Shown here piece by piece: positions 1 through 4,996 of a stretch of 7,540 nt of DNA (the stretch's first letter is position 1; the number at the start of each line of letters is the position of its first letter). The DNA is from Nanobdellota archaeon (GTDB taxonomy: Archaea > Nanobdellota > Nanobdellia > Woesearchaeales > GW2011-AR9). The stretch is taken from assembly GCA_030695685.1 (NCBI GenBank), contig JAUYPT010000027.1, positions 1 to 7,540 of the forward strand, written 5' to 3'. A program made the position numbers and the translations under genes. A model generated the notes under the pieces. The model saw only the letters and a program-made list of their open reading frames with translations, ran no database searches and was not told where the DNA came from.

Positions 1-172
1 CACTGTAAAATGACTCTTTAGTATCTTTCTCTTCATTTTTTGGGGAGACATAAAATGCAATGGCCTGCCAAGGGGTTGAATCTTTTATGCAGCTGATCAT
101 ATTCTTTTCCCTGATAAAGCCAACATCCTCGTTTGATTCAAGACCATTCCGAATTTTATCAAGTAGACCCAT
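1..172 (-). CDS. Unrecognised protein, N-terminal 57 residues (cut by window edge)
   Basis: An open frame runs from an ATG at 172-170 leftward off the window with no stop. The visible N-terminus begins MGLLDKIRNGLESNEDVGF and looks soluble: mixed charge, one Cys (residue 28), a hydrophobic patch around PWQAIAFYV (34-42), then a lysine/glutamate-rich stretch. No signal peptide or membrane helix is visible. I do not recognise the family; it does not resemble the N-terminus of PrkA or SpoVR, the usual partners of the DUF444 gene that lies upstream on the same strand, 279 nt away. No convincing TATA box lies 25-30 nt before the ATG. The 9-mer cluster at 235-319 lies in its upstream region and is the best candidate for its control. 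The start codon is chosen because it is the first ATG and gives a natural-looking N-terminus. Confidence 0.6.
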   Translation of the reverse strand, partial: MGLLDKIRNGLESNEDVGFIREKNMISCIKDSTPWQAIAFYVSPKNEEKDTKESFYS

Positions 173-451
173 AGTGTACTGGATTAATATTTCACTTGAA
201 AAAGGTTATGAAATAGAGATTTAGAATTCCAATATTATCCATAATCACGCAATATTGTCCACAAATATCAAAATAGCAAATAAAATGTGGACAACAAGAG
301 TGGTACCATATTGTACATTTTTGCTACGCCATCCCCTCGAAAATAATTTAAACTTCTTCAATTTTATTCTAAAAAAACAATCATCAGAGTTGAGTTCATT
401 TTGAGATTCGAATTATATCTGCACAGCCGGTGCATTCTCTTTTATTATTCT
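173..451. other. AT-rich intergenic gap with operator-like repeats
   Basis: No credible ORF on either strand. The gap lies downstream of the DUF444 gene and upstream of the leftmost gene, both on the minus strand. It holds the repeated 9-mers listed separately (235-319) and a small stem at 420-434 (TGCAC, 5-nt loop, GTGCA) just past the DUF444 stop. That stem could help end transcription, but no T-run follows it on the minus strand. The stretch at about 320-419 shows nothing I can interpret. Confidence 0.6.
235..319. repeat. Cluster of four TTRTMCAYA-like 9-mers (candidate operator)
   Basis: TTATCCATA at 235-243 and TTGTCCACA at 255-263 are exactly 20 bp apart, within a longer direct repeat (CAATATTRTCCA, 230-241 and 250-261). 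TGTGGACAA at 286-294 is a perfect inverted copy of the second. TTGTACATT at 311-319 is a weaker copy in the first orientation. A 20-bp spacing puts two copies on the same helix face, as is usual for binding sites of a dimeric or cooperative regulator. The cluster lies 63-147 bp upstream of the start codon of the minus-strand gene ending at 172. The sites resemble bacterial DnaA boxes, but the other signals in the window are archaeal and archaea lack DnaA, so a transcription-factor operator is more likely. Confidence 0.45.
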
Positions 452-1654
452 TTACCGTCCTGTGATCAGCTTATTCCTGAGCGAATCTAAAATTTCGCTG
501 CCTAAATTATCTCTCTTCTCATTGCGGATATAGGATACTAAAAGATTGCCCATCCCAACATCATCGACAAAATGATTTTCCAAAAATCGTTTTAATCCTC
601 CATCCTCGCCGACTGATAATGTTTTATCCTTGTTTCCAATCTGCGTATATCCAAAAACGTTTACTGATCTAATGATTTCCTGAATTCGCGGCACAATCAA
701 GCTTTTTTCATCATTGTCAATATTGCCCCGGGAATAATGGAAAAGATAGATATTTTTCATTCCCTGCGCCTGTTCTTGATGGATAACTTCCAGTGCTTTG
801 GAATAGCCGACATGCTCTGCCTGTGAACCTTTAAAATCCATCTTTACAAAATCTTCAAGAGATACTTCAGCAGAAAAAGTGCTGTAGCGAAGATAGCGTT
901 TTTTAATTCCCCGGAAATCATTTGTTAATGCGTCCTGATATTGCCGTTCCAAAAGATGGTTGAGCCAAAATACTTCCGTGGCAGCAATATATTTAGGGGC
1001 ATTTCCCAGCAGATAAATGATTACGGCGTTACAATCAGTGCTTGGTTTCCTTTTAATAGAATTAGACCAAAGATCTCTTTCTTCGATGATAATGGCATCA
1101 CCTGGCTGATACGTTCCCAGTGCGGCATTCCGTTTAAGAGCCTGGCGCAGCGAACGGCGATGATTCAGATTAGATCGGGATTGCTGCGCAGAATACGAAG
1201 TATCTTTTTCAGAATAGGAAGTCTTATTGCCTCGCGGAAAAACAGGCAGCAGCTGAATCTCTTCCACTACAAAATCAACTAATTTTTGAAATTCCAGCGA
1301 TACTTCCATCTCCAAGAGCTGGCCTTTAATCAAACGCTGAGGATTCCATTTTTTCTTATGCCATTTGCGCTTAAAAGGATCATCAATATCACCGCCCCAA
1401 AAATCAGCATCAGCATAGCCGAGATGATCACCAACATTTCCTTCTCCCGTCCATACTTCTACGGGAGGAAAGGGATTTTTTTCAAAACGAGGAATAGTCT
1501 GGTGCGGCACCCGCAAGGTTACAAACTGCTCACCATCCTGATAATGCAATTTATACCGCGCGGAAAGGAGATGCAGATCTACATTTTGCTTAATATTGTG
1601 CTCTACTCTCTCCCGCAATCGTTTACAATCAAGTTTAATGTTGCTGAAACTCAT
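452..1654 (-). CDS. yhbH: YhbH/YeaH-like (DUF444) protein with degenerate vWA domain
   Basis: A 400-residue soluble protein. Several stretches match what I know of bacterial YhbH/YeaH: the N-terminal VEHNIKQN region, the EVSLEFQKLVDFVVEE segment (117-132), RRSLRQALKRNAALG (166-180), then a vWA-like core from about 208 to 340 (CNAVIIYLL; MKNIYLFHYSRG, 299-310; VNVFGYTQIG, 331-340). In the family the vWA fold normally has DxSxS, a distal Thr and an Asp that bind a metal. Here the aligned positions are G217/A219/K221, V282 and R309, so metal binding looks lost while the fold is kept. Family members normally sit with the PrkA kinase and SpoVR in a stress/stationary-phase operon; neither is in this window. 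The short Gly/Asp-rich stretch around 70-91 takes the place of the usual glycine-rich linker. The reading frame is uninterrupted. A strong TATA box gives a leader of about 30 nt. A regulatory or scaffold role is inferred. Confidence 0.8.
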   Translation of the reverse strand: MSFSNIKLDCKRLRERVEHNIKQNVDLHLLSARYKLHYQDGEQFVTLRVPHQTIPRFEKNPFPPVEVWTGEGNVGDHLGYADADFWGGDIDDPFKRKWHKKKWNPQRLIKGQLLEMEVSLEFQKLVDFVVEEIQLLPVFPRGNKTSYSEKDTSYSAQQSRSNLNHRRSLRQALKRNAALGTYQPGDAIIIEERDLWSNSIKRKPSTDCNAVIIYLLGNAPKYIAATEVFWLNHLLERQYQDALTNDFRGIKKRYLRYSTFSAEVSLEDFVKMDFKGSQAEHVGYSKALEVIHQEQAQGMKNIYLFHYSRGNIDNDEKSLIVPRIQEIIRSVNVFGYTQIGNKDKTLSVGEDGGLKRFLENHFVDDVGMGNLLVSYIRNEKRDNLGSEILDSLRNKLITGR

Positions 1655-1706
1655 TTTTAATGCTACAATAAATTACTGTAACTAAAATTATGTAAAGCAG
1701 TCTTTT

Positions 1707-1722
1707 TTTATAAACCTTTTAC
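1707..1722 (-). promoter_or_regulatory. Archaeal BRE/TATA promoter of the DUF444 gene
   Basis: On the minus strand GTAAAAGG (BRE-like, 1722-1715) is followed by TTTATAAA (1714-1707). The box centre is about 56 nt from the ATG at 1654, so transcription would start near 1685 with a leader of about 30 nt. The TATA box is palindromic, so weak plus-strand initiation near 1735, at the foot of the first inverted repeat, cannot be excluded. Confidence 0.7.
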
Positions 1723-1730
1723 TACTTTTT

Positions 1731-1816
1731 GTCATGAGAAATTCACCGAAAGTGTATCACTACAAATGACATGAGTTGAAAAAATACACTTTCTTTAATA
1801 GGCGAATTTCTGTGAC
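1731..1816. repeat. Long imperfect inverted repeat 1 (stem-loop)
   Basis: Arms pair as GTCA (1731-1734)/TGAC (1813-1816), AGAAATTC (1737-1744)/GAATTTCT (1804-1811), CC (1746-1747)/GG (1801-1802), and GAAAGTGTAT (1748-1757)/ATACACTTTC (1784-1793). That is about 24 pairs, with a one-sided 7-nt bulge (1794-1800) and a 26-nt loop. It lies in the non-coding gap between divergent promoters. It could be a structured RNA, a cruciform or operator, or a relic of a small inverted-repeat element. No target-site duplication is obvious. Confidence 0.65.
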
Positions 1817-1886
1817 ACCAGAAAAGCAGAAACCATAAACATCCATCCCTAATTTAAAGATTAGGACTTTCTGCTTTTCTCAGTGT
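1815..1886. repeat. Inverted repeat 2 with nested hairpin
   Basis: AGAAAAGCAGAAA (1820-1832) pairs perfectly with TTTCTGCTTTTCT (1868-1880), 13 bp. Beyond single-base gaps ACAC (1815-1818) pairs with GTGT (1883-1886). Inside, CCTAAT (1848-1853) and ATTAGG (1860-1865) make a second hairpin with a 6-nt loop. It abuts inverted repeat 1, sharing 1815-1816, and ends a few bases before the promoter of the gene at 1934. Together the two repeats fill nearly the whole space between the two promoters. Confidence 0.65.
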
Positions 1887-1889
1887 AAA

Positions 1890-1905
1890 ACAATAAATTT
1901 ATAAA
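1890..1905 (+). promoter_or_regulatory. Archaeal promoter of the gene at 1934
   Basis: ACAATAAA (BRE-like, 1890-1897) is followed by TTTATAAA (1898-1905). The box centre is about 32 nt from the ATG, so the predicted leader is only about 5-8 nt with no Shine-Dalgarno site. Confidence 0.7.
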
Positions 1906-1933
1906 TGAAAAGATTTTACTTCCCATTAGTATT

Positions 1934-2689
1934 ATGGCAAGAAAAGATATTTTCAATGATGAAAAGTCAAAAAGAGATTCCGGGCTTGATGATGATGAAA
2001 GAGCATCATTAATGCAACGTGAAGTTAATATTGCTGTCAGCCCGCGTAAGATGTTTAAGGGTTTGTTTGTTATTGTTCTACTCGTTGGTGTTTTTTTTCT
2101 TGGAAGATTAAGCGCCAATAATTTTGAGTTAACAGGTTTAGCAACTCAGGATGTTGCTGTTGAGGAAGCGCCAGAAGAGCCTGCTCCGGAAGAAGCTGCT
2201 GTTGAAGAAGTAGCAGTAGAAGTGCCGGAAGAAGTTATTGAAGAGTCGCAGCCTCTTGCTGAAGAAGAGACAGTCGCAGCACCAGAGGAAGTAGCAGTTG
2301 CAGATGAGCCTATTATTACAACATACAGTAAAGTTTCAGTAGTCATTAACAAAGTGGATCGAAATTGGATGGATGATTGGGGAAAGATCATCGGATTAAG
2401 TTATACTATTAACAATGGAGAAGAAGGAACTATCAAACCAGGCAGCTTTAAGATGTCTGTAGAAGGATATACGGATGAAAGCAGTCAAAAAATTATTCCA
2501 TTAGCAATAGCACAGCAGACGATAACGTCAGGACAAAAAGTATCGGCAAGTGTTGAAGTGCCGAATGGATATGCCTATAATCCTAAAACTGCCGGCAACC
2601 TTAAGAATGTACGAATAAGCATAATCATGTTTGATCTTGATGGCAAGCCCATGGCATCGTACAGCAATGAATTTGACTTAAATGGATGA
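1934..2689 (+). CDS. Membrane-anchored protein with acidic linker and outer domain
   Basis: A 251-residue protein. Residues 1-38 are charged and presumably cytoplasmic. Residues 40-60 (FKGLFVIVLLVGVFFLG region) form one membrane helix. Immediately outside is LTGLAT (66-71), the same (I/L)TGxA motif seen in the protein at 3415. Residues 73-126 are a low-complexity Glu/Ala/Pro/Val linker, probably extended. Residues 130-251 make a compact, beta-rich domain with no cysteines (KVSVVINKVDRNW, GLSYTINN, PGSFKMSVEGY, NVRISIIMFD), probably an Ig-like sandwich. Topology is inferred as N-in with the C-terminus outside. I do not recognise a named family. The ATG fits the TATA box 32 nt upstream and is nearly leaderless. 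It is divergent from the DUF444 gene and shares with it the repeat-filled promoter gap. A cell-surface role, perhaps ligand or envelope binding, is inference. Confidence 0.75.
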   Translation: MARKDIFNDEKSKRDSGLDDDERASLMQREVNIAVSPRKMFKGLFVIVLLVGVFFLGRLSANNFELTGLATQDVAVEEAPEEPAPEEAAVEEVAVEVPEEVIEESQPLAEEETVAAPEEVAVADEPIITTYSKVSVVINKVDRNWMDDWGKIIGLSYTINNGEEGTIKPGSFKMSVEGYTDESSQKIIPLAIAQQTITSGQKVSASVEVPNGYAYNPKTAGNLKNVRISIIMFDLDGKPMASYSNEFDLNG

Positions 2690-2741
2690 GATATTTTTGT
2701 ATAATTTCTTAAGATTTATTTAACAAGAGTAGTAAGAAAAT

Positions 2742-2749
2742 ATTAAATA
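2742..2749 (+). promoter_or_regulatory. TATA-like box for candidate small RNA
   Basis: ATTAAATA, preceded by an A-rich BRE-like stretch (about 2734-2740), is centred about 26 nt before the 5' foot of the stem at 2772. That is the spacing expected between an archaeal TATA box and a transcription start. Confidence 0.4.
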
Positions 2750-2770
2750 GATAAAATACTCTCTACAGAA

Positions 2771-2875
2771 AGTCAGATGAATGCGATACTGGCGGAGTTT
2801 AGCTTAGAAAATCCATATGGTTGACCACGAGTTGTAAAACTTCCCATTCGCAAGGTTCATCTGGCGTCATTTTTC
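2771..2875 (+). ncRNA. Candidate small structured RNA (unknown class)
   Basis: This non-coding stretch has a closing stem GTCAGATGAA (2772-2781) with TTCATCTGGC (2856-2865), 10 pairs including one G-U. GCGA (2783-2786) pairs with TCGC (2848-2851), and a nested GGAGTTT (2794-2800) pairs with AAACT/CC (2837-2844, one bulged T). A small TGG-TTGA-CCA hairpin (2818-2827) lies near the centre. A TATA-like box sits about 26 nt upstream and a run of five T (2870-2874) follows the stem, so promoter, stem and terminator agree on one strand and one extent. It is richer in G+C than its flanks. It lacks tRNA arms and clear C/D or H/ACA boxes. It could instead be part of the 3' UTR of the gene at 1934. Confidence 0.42.
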
Positions 2876-2886
2876 ATCAAGTAAAC

Positions 2887-2894
2887 TTTAAATA
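2887..2894 (+). promoter_or_regulatory. TATA box of the small cysteine-rich protein gene
   Basis: TTTAAATA is centred 27 nt before the ATG at 2918, predicting a leaderless mRNA. This spacing supports the ATG over an in-frame TTG at 2900, which would lie upstream of the predicted transcription start. Confidence 0.65.
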
Positions 2895-2917
2895 GCTATT
2901 TGATTTCACTTTTAGTT

Positions 2918-3283
2918 ATGAAAAAGGTATTGATCCTTATCGTATCAATTATTTTAGTAGCTATAACAATTTTAGGTTTATTGTTTTACATAGCTTATGA
3001 TAGAGGAGCATCTAGACTTTTTTATGAAGGAATAGAAGTAAGAGTTGATTGTGAAGATTATAGATTAGCTTCTATTGAAGAGTGGAAAATAATGAACTTT
3101 GAAATTAATGATAATATTGCAACAAAAGGAAATATTAATTATAATATCAATACTCAAAAAATTTGTATGGACTTTGGTAAATATACTGCTATTTGTACAG
3201 AAACATGTGAAAACAAAGGATATTCCTTCAGTGGTTGGGAAGTAGATAATCAAGCTGGTCAACACGTTTGCAAGTGTCAGTGA
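2918..3283 (+). CDS. Small membrane-anchored six-cysteine protein
   Basis: A 121-residue protein from the ATG at 2918. Residues 4-27 (VLILIVSIILVAITILGLLF) form a membrane helix or uncleaved signal anchor; the rest (28-121) should lie outside the cell. It has six cysteines at 45, 83, 93, 97, 118 and 120, an even number suited to three disulfides. The last four form C-x3-C ... C-x-C with a Gly-Tyr after the first pair, the spacing of a cysteine-stabilised helix/strand (CSalpha-beta-like) unit. I do not recognise a family. The gene is markedly more A+T-rich than the genes on either side, with A/T third positions, so it may be a newer arrival. It stands alone with its own promoter. A role as a small surface or secreted disulfide-rich protein is inference. 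Confidence 0.7.
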   Translation: MKKVLILIVSIILVAITILGLLFYIAYDRGASRLFYEGIEVRVDCEDYRLASIEEWKIMNFEINDNIATKGNINYNINTQKICMDFGKYTAICTETCENKGYSFSGWEVDNQAGQHVCKCQ

Positions 3284-3382
3284 TAAAAATACTGAAATTT
3301 TCTGAGTATAAGAAAGCCGGAGTTAAGAAAAATATAATCTCCATATTTATCTATAATAAGAACGTAACCTAAAAAAGATAAG

Positions 3383-3390
3383 TATTTATA
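3383..3390 (+). promoter_or_regulatory. TATA box of the surface protein gene at 3415
   Basis: TATTTATA, preceded by an A-rich BRE-like stretch (AAAAAAGATAAG, 3371-3382), is centred 28 nt before the ATG at 3415. This predicts a leaderless transcript. Confidence 0.65.
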
Positions 3391-3414
3391 GCCTTCTTCA
3401 TTTATCTTCTGCAC

Positions 3415-4863
3415 ATGGACACAAAAAAGAGGGTCTTTTTTGTACTTGCAGTAGTACTCGTTGCTGTCAATATCATTAGTTTTTTCATTACATTTAACAT
3501 CACTGGCAAAGCAGTCAGCAGCACTACTGGAACATCATCTATTTGTATCAATTCCCCTCCGACAATAGCATCGATTGCATCACAAACAGCGACAGTAAGT
3601 ACGGCTTTTACACTCAATGTTTCCACAGCTGATGCCAATAATAATGCTATAACGTTTTTTGATAATACAACTCTTTTCAGCATTAGCCAAGCTGGTGTGA
3701 TTAGTTTCACTCCTTCCAGCGCAACGACAGAAAATATTTTAATTACTCTTCAGGATAATTCCTCCTGTATCAATACAAATGCTTCAACATCATTTCTTTT
3801 AACTATTAATGCTGCTGCAGAAGAAGCTGCACCAACAACTGGCGGCGGACCTGGAGGTGGAGGAGGTGGCAGTGTCAGCCCTAAATCACCGGAACAAAAA
3901 AACATTTCCTTCAAGCTGAGCGATACCGTCTTACGAGTTGCTTTAAAAGAAGCGCGGACAATTCAGAAAATAATTACAATTACTAATGACGGAGAAACAG
4001 AACTGAATTTTGATTTCAGCAATCCGTTAGAAAAAGTGATTGATATTGTACCCTCATCATTTATTCTCTTCCCTGGACAAAAACAGGAAGTGCGTGTTGT
4101 CTTTAATCCGACACAGGACGCAGCACCGGGAATTTATTCTGATTTCATTACCGTCCGAGGAACATTCGGCGGACGCATCGAGAAGGAAATTGCCACTGTA
4201 CTAGAAGTAGAGTCAAAAGAAGTTCTTGTCGATGCCAGCCTGGATTTACTTAAAAAAACGCTCCAGCCGGGAGAAGAGTTAGAAGCAACGATTACGCTCT
4301 TTAACCTGCGTCAGACAGAACCGGTCGACGTTATTTTGATCTACATTGTTTCCCGATTTAATAATAGTATCGTCTATCAAGAACAGGAAACAATTACTGT
4401 CAAAGAACAGGCTTCATTCTCCAAAAAAATTGCACTTGCGGAAGATTTGAAACCGGGACAATATCTTTTATCTCTTAAAATAATCTATCAAGATTCATTT
4501 GCTACAGCGACGGAATTATTTATCGTTGAAGAAAAAGGCATTCCGAAAAAGGAGCCGCTCATACTCCGGCCACTGCCATTAACAACAATTATTAGCACTA
4601 TAGGAGTGCTTGTAATCGCAATCCTAATCATTTCGTTCTTCACCTACCGGCGAATGCGTAAGGCTAGGACGGTAATTAAACAAACTATAGTCAGGCCAAA
4701 AACAATTATTAAACAGAGAACCATTTTCAAGCATGATGCATCAGATCTGCGCCGAAAGCTTTCTCTTCTCCGGGAAGGACGAGAACGAGGCCTGATCAGC
4801 AAAGAAGTCTATCGGCAAGCAAAAGAGAAATTACAATATCTCATTCAGAAAAGAGAACGGTAA
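3415..4863 (+). CDS. Surface protein: He_PIG-like and Ig-like domains, C-terminal anchor, SHOCT-like tail
   Basis: A 482-residue protein. Residues 7-27 are an N-terminal membrane helix or signal anchor, followed at once by ITGKAV (29-34). Residues 48-131 look like a He_PIG/cadherin-like putative Ig domain (PPTIASIASQTAT..., ADANNNAITF, GVISFTP). C44 and C118 could form a disulfide. Residues 143-152 are a nearly pure glycine hinge (GGGPGGGGGG). Residues 165-265 are an Ig-like domain with ITND and P-x2-F-x-L-x2-GQxQEV, shared with the small protein at 5589-6002. Residues 270-371 form a third beta domain. Residues 389-411 are a membrane helix, then a basic tail ending in LRRKLSLLREGRERGLISKE (446-465), which fits the SHOCT pattern. 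The topology puts about 360 residues outside and about 70 inside. Function is unknown; a surface sensor or envelope scaffold with an intracellular contact is inferred. Confidence 0.8.
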   Translation: MDTKKRVFFVLAVVLVAVNIISFFITFNITGKAVSSTTGTSSICINSPPTIASIASQTATVSTAFTLNVSTADANNNAITFFDNTTLFSISQAGVISFTPSSATTENILITLQDNSSCINTNASTSFLLTINAAAEEAAPTTGGGPGGGGGGSVSPKSPEQKNISFKLSDTVLRVALKEARTIQKIITITNDGETELNFDFSNPLEKVIDIVPSSFILFPGQKQEVRVVFNPTQDAAPGIYSDFITVRGTFGGRIEKEIATVLEVESKEVLVDASLDLLKKTLQPGEELEATITLFNLRQTEPVDVILIYIVSRFNNSIVYQEQETITVKEQASFSKKIALAEDLKPGQYLLSLKIIYQDSFATATELFIVEEKGIPKKEPLILRPLPLTTIISTIGVLVIAILIISFFTYRRMRKARTVIKQTIVRPKTIIKQRTIFKHDASDLRRKLSLLREGRERGLISKEVYRQAKEKLQYLIQKRER

Positions 4864-4876
4864 AATAAAAATCCCA

Positions 4877-4902
4877 TCCGCAGCAAGCTGCGGAGTATTT
4901 TT
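4877..4902 (+). terminator. Hairpin/T-run terminator after the surface protein gene
   Basis: TCCGCAGC (4877-4884) and GCTGCGGA (4887-4894) form a GC-rich palindromic stem 13 bp past the stop codon. A T-run (4898-4902) follows closely. Confidence 0.65.
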
Positions 4903-4904
4903 AA

Positions 4905-4926
4905 TCTTTTCTGATTCCAGAAAAGA
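4905..4926. repeat. Second perfect hairpin after the terminator
   Basis: TCTTTTCTG (4905-4913), loop ATTC, CAGAAAAGA (4918-4926): a perfect 9-bp stem with a 4-nt loop, 10 bp past the terminator stem. No T-run follows on the plus strand. On the minus strand it is followed by ATTAAAAA, so it could act as a weak stop for antisense transcription or stabilise the 3' end. Confidence 0.5.
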
Positions 4927-4945
4927 AATGACACTACCCATAAGA

Positions 4946-4953
4946 TTTATAAA
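4946..4953 (+). promoter_or_regulatory. TATA box of the coiled-coil protein gene
   Basis: TTTATAAA is centred about 47 nt before the ATG at 4997, so transcription would start near 4975 with a leader of about 22 nt. That leader contains TGTGAT (4986-4991), a partial match to the archaeal GGTGAT ribosome-binding site, ending 5 nt before the ATG. Confidence 0.65.
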
Positions 4954-4996
4954 CAACTATAATATCATCAGCAACAAGAAAAAGATGTGATTGGCA

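Noticed and set aside
235..319. DnaA-box cluster and bacterial-type replication origin
   Set aside because: The 9-mers resemble DnaA boxes, but the promoters and protein motifs point to an archaeon, which would use Orc1/Cdc6 and ORB sites. No ORB-like sequence or orc1/cdc6 gene is in view.
941..1660. Two plus-strand ORFs antisense to the DUF444 gene
   Set aside because: They lie inside the opposite strand of a gene with clear family similarity and have no promoter or sensible protein character.
1731..1886. Miniature transposon or IS end
   Set aside because: Inverted repeats are present, but no flanking target-site duplication and no transposase are visible; kept as unexplained repeats instead.
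2771..2875. tRNA gene
   Set aside because: Length and stems are suggestive, but there is no 7-bp acceptor with a T-arm GGTTCRANNCC pattern, and the 10-pair closing stem does not fit a tRNA.
2900..2917. TTG start for the six-cysteine protein
   Set aside because: It would precede the transcription start predicted from the TATA box at 2887-2894; the ATG at 2918 fits a leaderless mRNA and a clean MKK signal-anchor start.
3402..3710. Minus-strand ORF over the start of the large surface gene
   Set aside because: It overlaps the leaderless promoter and the coherent signal-anchor/He_PIG region of the plus-strand gene; its hydrophobicity mirrors that coding sequence.
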